From: Scleromatobacter sp039920745
GTDB lineage: Bacteria > Pseudomonadota > Gammaproteobacteria > Burkholderiales > Burkholderiaceae_C
Direction: 5' to 3'
DNA length: 64,000 bases
NCBI GenBank assembly: GCA_039920745.1
Contig: JBDSDD010000026.1
Coordinates: 1 to 64,000, forward strand
Position numbers and translations under genes: made by a program. Below, in pieces: positions 42,574 to 54,419 of this stretch; the stretch's first letter is position 1; the number at the start of each line of letters is the position of its first letter. Below the pieces are notes generated by a model. That model saw only the letters and a program-made list of their open reading frames with translations. It had not been told where the DNA came from and did not search any database.

Positions 42574-42580
42574 GGCGCCC

Positions 42581-45500
42581 GTGAGCATCGAACACACGAC
42601 ACCGACCTCCGCTGCAGCCGAGATCGAAGGCGGACGCTTCAACATTTCGCGCTGGGCGCTCCAGCATCCGGCTCTCACGCGCTACCTGATGATCGTGCTG
42701 ATGCTGCTGGGCCTGGCGGCCTACTTCCAGCTCGGCCAGGACGAAGATCCGCCGTTCACTTTCCGAGCGATGGTCGTGCAGGCCTACTGGCCGGGCGCGA
42801 GCGCCAAGGACATGGCTGAGCAGGTCACCGACAAGATCGAGCGCACGCTGCAGGAGGTGCCGTACTCCGACAAGATCCGCAGCTATACCAAGCCGGGCGA
42901 GTCGCTGACCATCCTGCAGTTGGCAGACTGGTCGCCAGGTCACGAGGTTCCCAACACCTGGTATCAAGCCCGCAAGAAGATCGGCGACATGCGCGCGACG
43001 CTGCCGCAGGGCGTGATCGGGCCGTTCTTCAACGACGAGTTCGGCGACGTCTACGGCTCGATCTACGCGCTGTCGGCTGACGGCTTCAGCGACGAGGAAC
43101 TGCGCGTGCGCGCCGAGGAGATCCGCTCGCAGCTGCTGCGCGTGCACGACGTTTCCAAGGTTGCTCTGTTCGGTGTGCAGTCGCAGAAGATCTGGGTCGA
43201 GCTGTCGCAGAAGCGCGCCGCCGAGCTGGGCGTCGACGTCAACGGCGTCATCAGCCAGCTCAACGCGCAGAACGCGGTGCAGGGCTCGGGCGTGGTCGAC
43301 GCCGGCACGCAGAACGTGCAGGTGCGCGTGGCCGGCGCGTTCCAGTCGGTCGACGCGATCCGCGCGCTGCCGATCCGCGTCGTCAACCCGGCCACTGGCC
43401 AGGCGACGAGCATCAAGCTGGGCGACATCGCCGACGTGCGCCGCGGCTATTCCGATCCGCCGGACGTCAAGGTGCGCGCCAACGGCAAGCAGGTGGTGGC
43501 CATCGGCATCTCGATGGCCAAGGGCGGCGACATCATCTCGCTGGGCAAGGGCCTGCAGGCGCAGGTGGCCGAGGTACGCAAGCAACTGCCGGTGGGCATG
43601 GAGCTGTCGCAGGTGCAGGACCAGCCGGAGGCCGTTGCGCGCTCGGTGGGCGAATTCGTGCGCGTGCTGATCGAGGCCATCGTCATCGTGCTGCTGGTCA
43701 GCTTCGTGAGCCTGGGGTTGCACTTCAACCCGATCCGCATCGACATCTGGCCGGGCCTGGTCGTCGCGATCACCATCCCGCTGGTGTTGGCGATCACGTT
43801 CGTCGCGATGTACTACTGGGGCGTCGGGCTGCACAAGATCTCGCTGGGCTCGCTGATCATCGCGCTGGGCCTGATGGTCGACGACGCGATCATCGCGGTC
43901 GAGATGATGGTCAGAAAGCTCGAGGAGGGCTACTCCAAGGAGCGCGCCGCCACCTTCGCGTACGAGGTGACGTCGATGCCGATGCTCACCGGAACGCTGA
44001 TCACGGCCGCCGGCTTCCTGCCGATCGGGTTGGCCAAGTCGATGACCGGCGAGTACACGTTCGCGATCTTCGCGGTGACGTCGGCCGCGCTGCTGATCTC
44101 GTGGCTCGTCTCCGTGTACTTCGTGCCGTATCTGGGCGCGCGCCTGCTGCATACGCGGGTCAAGGCGCATGAGCCCGACGGCAGCATCTCCACGCAGCCG
44201 CACGAGACTTTCGACTCGCCGTTCTACAACCGCTTTCGCCGCGTGATCGCGTGGTGCCTGAACCACCGCTGGATCACCATCGGGGCGACGATAGTCACCT
44301 TCGTGCTGGGCCTCGCCGGCATGGGCCTCGTCCAGCAGCAGTTCTTCCCGGACTCGAGTCGGCCGGAGATCATGGTCGACCTGTGGCTGCCCGAAGGCGC
44401 CACCATCAAGCAGAGCGAAGAGGCGGCCAAGCGCTTCGAAGCACGCATGATGAAGGAGCCCGGCGTGAAGTCCGTGTCCACGTGGGTGGGCAGCGGCGTG
44501 CCGCGCTTCTACCTGCCGCTGGACCAGGTGTTTCCGCAGACCAACGTCAGCGAGGCCATCGTCGAGCCGGTCGACCTCAAGGTGCGCGAGAGCTTGCGCA
44601 AGAAGCTGCCCGCGCTGATGGCGTCCGAGTTCCCCGAACTGCGCACGCGCGTCAAGCTGCTGCCTAACGGGCCGCCGGTGCCGTATCCAGTGCAGTTCCG
44701 CGTCATGGGGCCCGATGCCGACCAAGTGCGCAAGTGGGGCGACGAGGCCAAGGCCGTGCTGCGCGAGAACGCGCACATGCGCGGCGTCAACGACAACTGG
44801 AACGAGAACGTGCTCGCCCTGCGGCTGGCCGTCGACCAGGACAAGGCGCGAGCGCTGGGCGTGACGACGCAGGCGATCGCGCAGGCGACTCAGACGCAGT
44901 TTTCCGGCTCCACGATCGGCCAGTACCGCGAAGGCGACCAGTTGATCGACATCGTGCTGCGCCAGCCGCTGGCCGAGCGCAATGCCGTGACCAACCTGGC
45001 GAGCGGCTATGTGGCGACGAGCAATGGCACGGTGATCCCGCTGACGCAGATCGCCAGGCTTTCGCTGGGCTGGGAGCCCGGCGTGCTGTGGCGCGAAGGC
45101 CGCAGCTACGCCGTGACGGTGCAGGGCGACGTCGTCGAGGGCCTGCAGGGGCCGACGGTCACCGACGAGCTGTGGGGCAAGGGCAAGACCGAGGGGCCTT
45201 TGCGCGCATTGATGAAGAAGATGCCGCCGGGCTACCAGATCCAGGTCGCCGGCGCCGTCGAGGAGGCATCGAAGGGGCAGGGCGCGATCATCGTCGGGCT
45301 GCCGGTGGCGCTGTTCATCATCCTGACGCTGCTGATGCTGCAACTGCAGAGCTTTTCGCGCGCCGCGCTGGTGTTCATCACCGGGCCGCTGGGCATCGCC
45401 GGCGCTGCCGCGGCGTTGCTGATCCTGAACCGGCCGTTCGGCTTTGTCGCGCTGCTGGGCGTGATCGCGCTGTTCGGCATGATCATCCGCAACTCGGTGA

Positions 45501-45766
45501 TCCTGGTCGACCAGATCGAGCAGGACCGGCGCCATGGCGTGCCGGCATGGGACGCGGTCATCGAATCGGTGGTGCGCCGGTTCAGGCCCATCGTGCTGAC
45601 CGCCGCCGCCGCCGTGATGGCCATGATCCCGCTGTCGGAAAGTGCGTTCTGGGGCCCGATGGCCGTGGCCATCATGGGCGGCCTGCTGATAGGCACGGCG
45701 CTCACATTGCTGGCATTGCCGGCCATGTACGCGGCGGCATTCAGGGTTCACCCACCCCAGAAGTAA
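42581..45766 (+). CDS. RND efflux transporter inner membrane permease
   Basis: 1061 residues, GTG start with GAGG six bases upstream. AcrB-type pump with twelve helices and two large periplasmic domains. The proton-relay acidic pair is at Asp434-Asp435 (GLMVDDAIIAVEMM). The N-terminus ISRWALQHPALTRYLMIVLM and LGQDEDPPFTFRAMVVQAYW are typical of the MexK/TriC/VmeI-like branch of HAE pumps rather than AcrB itself. The CusA-type Met pairs for metal were not looked for in detail. Drug or small-molecule export, powered by protons. The terminator overlaps the stop codon. Confidence 0.92.
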   Translation: MSIEHTTPTSAAAEIEGGRFNISRWALQHPALTRYLMIVLMLLGLAAYFQLGQDEDPPFTFRAMVVQAYWPGASAKDMAEQVTDKIERTLQEVPYSDKIRSYTKPGESLTILQLADWSPGHEVPNTWYQARKKIGDMRATLPQGVIGPFFNDEFGDVYGSIYALSADGFSDEELRVRAEEIRSQLLRVHDVSKVALFGVQSQKIWVELSQKRAAELGVDVNGVISQLNAQNAVQGSGVVDAGTQNVQVRVAGAFQSVDAIRALPIRVVNPATGQATSIKLGDIADVRRGYSDPPDVKVRANGKQVVAIGISMAKGGDIISLGKGLQAQVAEVRKQLPVGMELSQVQDQPEAVARSVGEFVRVLIEAIVIVLLVSFVSLGLHFNPIRIDIWPGLVVAITIPLVLAITFVAMYYWGVGLHKISLGSLIIALGLMVDDAIIAVEMMVRKLEEGYSKERAATFAYEVTSMPMLTGTLITAAGFLPIGLAKSMTGEYTFAIFAVTSAALLISWLVSVYFVPYLGARLLHTRVKAHEPDGSISTQPHETFDSPFYNRFRRVIAWCLNHRWITIGATIVTFVLGLAGMGLVQQQFFPDSSRPEIMVDLWLPEGATIKQSEEAAKRFEARMMKEPGVKSVSTWVGSGVPRFYLPLDQVFPQTNVSEAIVEPVDLKVRESLRKKLPALMASEFPELRTRVKLLPNGPPVPYPVQFRVMGPDADQVRKWGDEAKAVLRENAHMRGVNDNWNENVLALRLAVDQDKARALGVTTQAIAQATQTQFSGSTIGQYREGDQLIDIVLRQPLAERNAVTNLASGYVATSNGTVIPLTQIARLSLGWEPGVLWREGRSYAVTVQGDVVEGLQGPTVTDELWGKGKTEGPLRALMKKMPPGYQIQVAGAVEEASKGQGAIIVGLPVALFIILTLLMLQLQSFSRAALVFITGPLGIAGAAAALLILNRPFGFVALLGVIALFGMIIRNSVILVDQIEQDRRHGVPAWDAVIESVVRRFRPIVLTAAAAVMAMIPLSESAFWGPMAVAIMGGLLIGTALTLLALPAMYAAAFRVHPPQK

Positions 45767-45781
45767 AGGCTGGGGCTTTTC
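45755..45781 (+). terminator. Terminator overlapping the RND permease stop codon
   Basis: CCCCAG ... CTGGGG stem around AAGTAAAGG (which contains the TAA stop), followed by CTTTTCC. The six-pair stem is modest. Confidence 0.6.
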
Positions 45782-45856
45782 CTGCGGCTACAATCGCTGG
45801 TTCACCGGAAAGCGGGGGGTGCGTTTCAGTTCCTGTCCCCAGCTCTGGATCACGAA

Positions 45857-45943
45857 GCGCGGGTGGCGAAATTGGTAGACGCACCAGGTTTAGGTCCTGA
45901 CGCCTTCACCGGCGTGCGGGTTCGAGTCCCGCCCCGCGCACCA
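45857..45943 (+). tRNA. tRNA-Leu (UAG)
   Basis: 87 bases with acceptor arm GCGCGGG/CCCGCGC, encoded CCA, a long class II variable arm (GCCTTCACCGGC region), TTCGAGTC in the T loop, and anticodon TAG in the loop between CCAGG and CCTG. Confidence 0.95.
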
Positions 45944-45968
45944 GAATTTGCGAACCAAGAGTCCCATC

Positions 45969-47276
45969 ATGGCAGTTAACGTAGAAACCCTCGACAAGCT
46001 CGAACGCCGTATCTCGCTGAGCCTCCCGGCCGACGAGATCAACAAGGAAGTCGAGACCCGCCTCAAGAAGCTGTCCCGCACGGTCAAGGCCGACGGGTTC
46101 CGCCCTGGCAAGGTACCGATGTCGGTCGTGGCACAGCGCTATGGCTACTCGGTGCAGTACGAAGTCATGAACGACAAGCTCGGCGCCGCGTTCGCTGCGG
46201 CCGCCAACGAAGCGAAGCTTCGCGTGGCCGGCACGCCGCGCATCGCCGAGAAGGCCGAATCGGCCGCCGGTTCGATGGACTTCGACGCCACGTTCGAGGT
46301 CTACCCGGAAGTCGTCCTCGGCGACCTGGCGGCTGCCGAAATCGAACGTGTCACGACCACGGTCGATGACGCCGCGATCGACAAGACCGTCGACATCCTG
46401 CGCAAGCAGCGCCGCACGTTCGCCCAGCGCCCGTCCGCCGAAGGCGCGGCCGTCGGTGACCGCGTGACGATCGACTTCGAAGGCAAGATCGACGGTGAGC
46501 CGTTCAACGGCGGCGCGGCCGAAGCCTTCCAGTTCATGGTCGGCGAAGGCCAGATGCTGGAGCAGTTCGACCAGGCCGTTCGCGGCATGAAGGTCGGCGA
46601 ATCCAAGACCTTCCCGCTGCAGTTCCCCGCCGACTACCACGGCGCCGACGTAGCGGGCCGCGAAGCCGACTTCATGGTCACCATGAAGAAGATCGAAGCG
46701 CAGCACCTGCCGGAAGTCGACGACGCGTTCGCGAAGTCGCTGGGCATCGCCGAAGGCACGGTCGACGGCCTGCGCGCCGATGTGCGCAAGAACCTAGAGC
46801 GCGAAGTCAAGCACCGCGTGCTGGCCAAGAACAAGGCCGCCGCGATGGAAGCGCTGGCCTCCACCGCCACGCTGGACCTGCCCAAGTCGCTGGTGCAGAG
46901 CGAGACCGAGCGCCTGGTCGCCGGGGCGCGCGAAGACTTGAAGCAGCGCGGCGTCAAGGATGCCGACAAGGCGCCGATCCCCGCCGAGATCTTTGTGCCG
47001 CAGGCCGAGCGCCGCGTGCGCCTGGGCCTGGTCGTCGCCGAACTGGTGCGCAGCAACAACCTGCAAGCCAAGCCGGAGCAGCTCCAGGCACACATCGAAG
47101 AGATGTCGCAGAGCTACGAGAAGCCGGTCGAAGTGCAGCGCTGGTACCTGTCGGACCGGTCGCGCATGGCCGAAGTCGAAGCCATCGTGGTCGAGAACAA
47201 CGTGACCGAATTCGTGCTGGCCAAGGCCAAGGTCACGGACAAGGAACTGCCGTTCGACTCGCTGATGACGGCCTGA
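45969..47276 (+). CDS. tig: Trigger factor (ribosome-associated chaperone/PPIase)
   Basis: 435 residues. The N-terminal ribosome-binding domain has the FRPGKVP loop (GFRPGKVPMSVVAQRYG), the middle FKBP-type PPIase domain is VGDRVTIDFEGKIDGEPFNG to QFPADYHGADVAG, and the C-terminal helical domain forms the cradle. Binds nascent chains at the exit tunnel. The ATG at 45969 starts MAVNVETLDKLERR; the frame opens at 45948. It follows tRNA-Leu by 25 bases and precedes clpP-clpX-lon, the usual order. Confidence 0.96.
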   Translation: MAVNVETLDKLERRISLSLPADEINKEVETRLKKLSRTVKADGFRPGKVPMSVVAQRYGYSVQYEVMNDKLGAAFAAAANEAKLRVAGTPRIAEKAESAAGSMDFDATFEVYPEVVLGDLAAAEIERVTTTVDDAAIDKTVDILRKQRRTFAQRPSAEGAAVGDRVTIDFEGKIDGEPFNGGAAEAFQFMVGEGQMLEQFDQAVRGMKVGESKTFPLQFPADYHGADVAGREADFMVTMKKIEAQHLPEVDDAFAKSLGIAEGTVDGLRADVRKNLEREVKHRVLAKNKAAAMEALASTATLDLPKSLVQSETERLVAGAREDLKQRGVKDADKAPIPAEIFVPQAERRVRLGLVVAELVRSNNLQAKPEQLQAHIEEMSQSYEKPVEVQRWYLSDRSRMAEVEAIVVENNVTEFVLAKAKVTDKELPFDSLMTA

Positions 47277-47333
47277 TCCGTCGCGGGACGCCCGCGCCGC
47301 GTGCGCGCGGCGGTGCCCTCCCGGCGAACGACC

Positions 47334-47364
47334 AACGCCCGGCACTGCCGGGCGTTGTCTTTTG
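47334..47364 (+). terminator. Rho-independent terminator after tig
   Basis: AACGCCCGGCA-ct-GCCGGGCGTT followed by GTCTTTT. Confidence 0.85.
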
Positions 47365-47476
47365 GGGCAGGCGACTTGCAATGGGTGGATCGACCGCCAT
47401 CTCCGACGGTGGGGTCGCGCGTGACGCGACATAATGGTCCTTCAGACCCTATTCAGCTACGGAAAAGAACTCCTCC

Positions 47477-48085
47477 ATGAGCGCACTAGAAACGCAAGCC
47501 TTGGGCATGGTGCCCATGGTCATCGAGACCTCCGGCCGCGGCGAACGCGCCTACGATATCTACTCGCGCCTGCTGCGTGAGCGGATCATTTTCCTGGTCG
47601 GGCCGGTCAACGATCATTCCGCCAACCTGGTGGTCGCCCAGCTGCTGTTCCTGGAGAGCGAGAACCCGGACAAGGACATCTCGCTGTACATCAACTCGCC
47701 GGGAGGCAGCGTCAGCGCCGGCATGTCGATCTTCGACACGATGAACTTCATCAAGCCCAACGTTTCGACCTTGTGCATCGGGCTGGCGGCCAGCATGGGC
47801 GCTTTCCTGCTGGCAGCGGGCGAGAAGGGCAAGCGCTTCTCGCTGCCGAACTCCAAGATCATGATCCACCAGCCGCTGGGCGGCATGCAGGGCCAGGCGA
47901 CGGACATCGAGATCCACGCCCGCGAGATCCTGAAGACGCGCGAGCAGATGAACAGGATCACGGCCGAGCGCACGGGCCAGCCGCTCGAAAAGGTCGAAAA
48001 GGACACTGAACGGGACTATTTCATGTCCGCCGAAGAAGCGAAGACCTATGGCATCGTCGACCTGGTCGTGTCCAACCGCGGCTGA
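47477..48085 (+). CDS. clpP: ATP-dependent Clp protease proteolytic subunit
   Basis: 202 residues. Catalytic triad Ser106 (GLAASMGAF), His131 (MIHQPLGG) and Asp180 (EKDTERDYFMS). SPGGSVSAGMSIFDTM gives the oxyanion loop. Forms the 14-subunit barrel partnered by ClpX (next gene, 77 bases on). The short propeptide MSALETQALGMVPMVIE is normal. Confidence 0.97.
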   Translation: MSALETQALGMVPMVIETSGRGERAYDIYSRLLRERIIFLVGPVNDHSANLVVAQLLFLESENPDKDISLYINSPGGSVSAGMSIFDTMNFIKPNVSTLCIGLAASMGAFLLAAGEKGKRFSLPNSKIMIHQPLGGMQGQATDIEIHAREILKTREQMNRITAERTGQPLEKVEKDTERDYFMSAEEAKTYGIVDLVVSNRG

Positions 48086-48162
48086 AGGCACTGGCCGGGC
48101 TGCGCGCCAGCTTGGTCTATCATTGTTTCTCATTTCTCTTTTAGCAGGCTTCAAGCACGTCC

Positions 48163-49431
<1,269 letters not shown>

Positions 49432-49445
49432 TCTCGCTGCAAGTC

Positions 49446-49462
49446 CTGCGGCAATGCCGCAG
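49446..49462 (+). other. Small perfect hairpin between clpX and lon
   Basis: CTGCGGC-aat-GCCGCAG, 7-pair stem in the 101-base gap, without a T-run. It may be a weak terminator/processing site or a 5' structure of the lon message. Confidence 0.4.
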
Positions 49463-49532
49463 CATCGGGTTGTCATCTTGTAATTGAACGCTCGGGCCGC
49501 ATGTGGGCTCGAGAAAGAGAGGTCTCCCCCCT

Positions 49533-51965
<2,433 letters not shown>

Positions 51966-52056
51966 TTTTCGGGTTATAGTTTTCGCCCGGGTTGTCGCAA
52001 GACGCCCGGCGCTTGCAGTTCCGGGTGGCTTGCAAATCAGACTAAAAAAGTCGGGC

Positions 52057-52084
52057 TTGCCAAGTTGAACCAAACCGGTATAAA
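52057..52084 (+). promoter_or_regulatory. Sigma70-like promoter for tRNA-Gly/tRNA-Cys
   Basis: TTGCCA (52057-52062), 16-base spacer, TATAAA (52079-52084), about 75 bases before tRNA-Gly. Confidence 0.55.
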
Positions 52085-52159
52085 CTGCTAGCTTCAGCAG
52101 GAAGACGAAAACTTCTAACGCAAAACGTTATCGAGGTTGGAGTCCCAAAGTTGGGCCAT

Positions 52160-52235
<76 letters not shown>

Positions 52236-52243
52236 GGTTTTAG

Positions 52244-52273
52244 AAAAAGGGAAGCTCACGCTTCCCTTTTTTG
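52244..52273 (+). terminator. Terminator-like hairpin between tRNA-Gly and tRNA-Cys
   Basis: AAAAGGGAAGC-tca-GCTTCCCTTTTTT pattern (stem about 10 pairs then six T). Confidence 0.8.
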
Positions 52274-52321
52274 TCAGAATTGTCGGTTCTGGCTTGCCTT
52301 TCCGGTCAGTCAGCCGCCAGC

Positions 52322-52395
52322 GGCGCGATAGCAAATCGGTTATGCAACGGATTGCAAATCCGTCTAGCCCAGTTCGACTCTGGGTCGCGCCTCCA
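52322..52395 (+). tRNA. tRNA-Cys (GCA)
   Basis: 74 bases, acceptor GGCGCGA/TCGCGCC, anticodon GCA between GGATT and AATCC, encoded CCA. Confidence 0.96.
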
Positions 52396-52403
52396 GGATT
52401 CAA

Positions 52404-52431
52404 GAACGCCTCGCAATTGCGAGGCGTTTTG
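52404..52431 (+). terminator. Rho-independent terminator after tRNA-Cys
   Basis: AACGCCTCGC-aatt-GCGAGGCGTTTT. Convergent umuC ends about 95 bases further on. Confidence 0.9.
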
Positions 52432-52526
52432 CTTTCCGAATCTGGTTCAAGCCGTTGCCGGCCAATCAACCCCGCGCTTGATGACGACGCGGCGACGTGT
52501 CACCCGCCTCGGTCGGCTCTCCTGCA

Positions 52527-53858
52527 TCACGCTCGCACGACCAGCAACTCGTCCCAGCGCGTCGTGAAGCGCGGCGAGCGCCGCTCCTGCTTGGTGGCCC
52601 ACACGGGCACCTCGGCGCCGTTGCTCGCCACGGCGGTCGTGCCCAGGCGCACCGAGTCTCGGCCGAAGCGGTTGTTGAGCGCGTCCAGCGCCGACATCAG
52701 CTTCGCGCGCGCGTCCCCCGCGGGTGCGGCCTCCGGAGAGGACGGCGCAAACAAGTCGAGCTCGCCTTGCGCGTGTCCCGCAGCCTGCAGGCCGGACAGC
52801 ACGGCACCGGCCTTGGCGTAGCGGAAGCCGGAGCGGAAGTGCGAGCGTACGATGGCCGTGGCCGTGGCGACGAGCACGGCCGTGTCGCCGGTGGGGCGTG
52901 GCAGTGGCACGGTGACGTTGACGCCGTGCTGCCTGTCGGTGGCACGAAACGGGCTGGTGGTGAAGAACAGGCCGATGGCGCCCGCGACACTGCCTTGCTG
53001 GCGCAGGCGCTCGGCCGCGCGCGACGTGAACTCGCCGACGGCCTCGATGATGCCGTCGACGTCGGTGATGGCGGTGCCGAACGAGCGCGATACCAGGATC
53101 TGCTGGCGCCGCGCGGGCGCGTCGTCGACGCTCATGCAGCACGTGCCACGCAACTCCAGCAGCGTTTTCTCCATCTTGACCGAGAACTGCGCACGCAGCG
53201 CGGCTGCGTCGGCGCGCACGAGGTCGAGGACGGTGTGGATGCCGTCGGACTTCAGCGTCTCGGTGGTGCGCTTGCCGACCCCCCAGACGCAGCCGACCTC
53301 GGTGGCGGCGAACAGCGCATCGAGCTGGTGCGGGGCGAGGCGAGCGAAGTCGCAGACCTGCGCGAGGTGCGCGGGATAGGTGCCCGGCTTGCGATCCGCG
53401 GTCTTGCCGATGTGGTTGGCCAGCTTGGCCAAGGTCTTGGTGGCACCGAAGCCGACGCTGGTGGGCAGGCCCGTCTCCTGGAGGATGGCTGCGCGCATCG
53501 CGCGGCCGATGGCCTCCAGGTCGACGCGCATGCCTTCGAAGTCGAGGAACGACTCGTCGACGCTGTAGACCTCCTGGCGCGGCGCGTAGCGGGCTTCAAC
53601 GGCCATCATGCGGGCGCTCATGTCGGAATACAGCTCGTGGTTGGCCGAGACCGCGATCAGGCCGGCCGTCTTCTCGAGATGGCGCACCTTGAACCAGGGG
53701 GCGGCCATCTCGATGCCCAGGTCCTTGGCTTCGTTGCTGCGCGCGATGCACGCGCCGTCGTTGGAGCTGAGGACGACCACCGGCCGGCCGACCAGCCGCG
53801 GCGCGAACACGCGCTCGCAGCTGACGTAGAAGTTGTTGCCGTCGACCAGCGCGTACAT
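52527..53858 (-). CDS. umuC: Translesion DNA polymerase V catalytic subunit UmuC
   Basis: 443 residues, Y-family polymerase. Catalytic acids intact: Asp6 in VDGNNFYVSCE and Asp101-Glu102 in SVDESFLDF. The helix-hairpin-helix region VWGVGKRTTETLKSDGIH follows, then the little-finger domain. GELDLF at 365-370 looks like the beta-clamp-binding motif. Copies damaged DNA during the SOS response. The ATG overlaps the umuD stop by one base. The polymerase appears functional although its UmuD partner has lost the protease residues. Confidence 0.95.
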   Translation of the reverse strand: MYALVDGNNFYVSCERVFAPRLVGRPVVVLSSNDGACIARSNEAKDLGIEMAAPWFKVRHLEKTAGLIAVSANHELYSDMSARMMAVEARYAPRQEVYSVDESFLDFEGMRVDLEAIGRAMRAAILQETGLPTSVGFGATKTLAKLANHIGKTADRKPGTYPAHLAQVCDFARLAPHQLDALFAATEVGCVWGVGKRTTETLKSDGIHTVLDLVRADAAALRAQFSVKMEKTLLELRGTCCMSVDDAPARRQQILVSRSFGTAITDVDGIIEAVGEFTSRAAERLRQQGSVAGAIGLFFTTSPFRATDRQHGVNVTVPLPRPTGDTAVLVATATAIVRSHFRSGFRYAKAGAVLSGLQAAGHAQGELDLFAPSSPEAAPAGDARAKLMSALDALNNRFGRDSVRLGTTAVASNGAEVPVWATKQERRSPRFTTRWDELLVVRA

Positions 53859-54310
53859 CAGGTGGCCAGCGACTTGATGACGGTGGTGACGACGCCCCAG
53901 ACCTCCAGCGGCGTCTCCGGCGTGATCGTGATGGCCGCAGTGACACCATCGTCTGCCACCAGGCGCGGCGGGGCGCCCGCCGGCTTCCTCGCGGGCAGTT
54001 CCAGGCGGCGGCAGGTCAGCTCGCCGGCCACCACGGCGATGACGACCGAACCGTGGGTGGCGGTGAGCGCGCGGTCGACCAGCAGCACGTCGCCGTCGGC
54101 GATGCCCGCGCCGTGCATCGCGTCGCCCGCAGCGCGCATCACGAAGGTGGCGTCGGGATGGCGGATGAAGGCGTCGTTGAGGTCGACCCGACGCACCGTG
54201 GAATCCGTGCCGGGTGATCCGAAGGCGTTGGAGCTGCGCCGCACCGAGGCGGCGGGCGTCCCGTCGCGGCCGGCCGGGGTGCCGTCATCGAATTCGGAGT
54301 GGCTGTTCAT
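53858..54310 (-). CDS. umuD: UmuD-like S24 protein lacking protease residues
   Basis: 150 residues. The C-terminal domain aligns with UmuD/LexA (VDLNDAFIRHPDATFVMRAA, then IADGDVLLVDRALTATHG). However, the catalytic Ser of GDSM is Ala64 (GDAM), the catalytic Lys of the E/F-T-V-K-K-L segment is Arg (GELTCRRLEL, Arg101/102), and the Cys/Ala-Gly cleavage dipeptide is Asn28-Ala29. The codon GCG is read directly from the DNA. In E. coli, UmuD must cleave itself to UmuD' for polymerase V; this protein should not. The N-terminal 25 residues are Ser/Thr/Gly/Asp rich. A LexA box overlaps the start codon. Gene symbol by homology and partner. Confidence 0.9.
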   Translation of the reverse strand: MNSHSEFDDGTPAGRDGTPAASVRRSSNAFGSPGTDSTVRRVDLNDAFIRHPDATFVMRAAGDAMHGAGIADGDVLLVDRALTATHGSVVIAVVAGELTCRRLELPARKPAGAPPRLVADDGVTAAITITPETPLEVWGVVTTVIKSLAT

Positions 54311-54318
54311 TCATACAG
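54303..54318 (-). promoter_or_regulatory. LexA (SOS) box at umuD start
   Basis: CTGTATGAATGAACAG on the minus strand: the CTGT-N8-ACAG core is exact. It overlaps the ATG of umuD, so LexA would sit on the start region, implying a very short or absent 5' leader. Confidence 0.75.
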
Positions 54319-54419
54319 TGTAGCGAACGAGGTCATGCACGCACAGCGGCTTCGAGCGCCAGCAGGTCGATTTCCCCACCTGGTTGCAAGGCGGCCTTCG
54401 CATCGGGTGCGTTCGACGC

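Noticed and set aside
41257..42678. Upstream extension of hpnC through the RND adaptor
   Set aside because: Antisense shadow; HpnC homology begins at the GTG at 41256.
42257..45751. 1164-codon open frame antisense to the RND genes
   Set aside because: Composition (His/Arg/Asp/Gln rich, no motif) is the normal antisense shadow of a high-GC gene; the plus strand encodes a clear RND pump.
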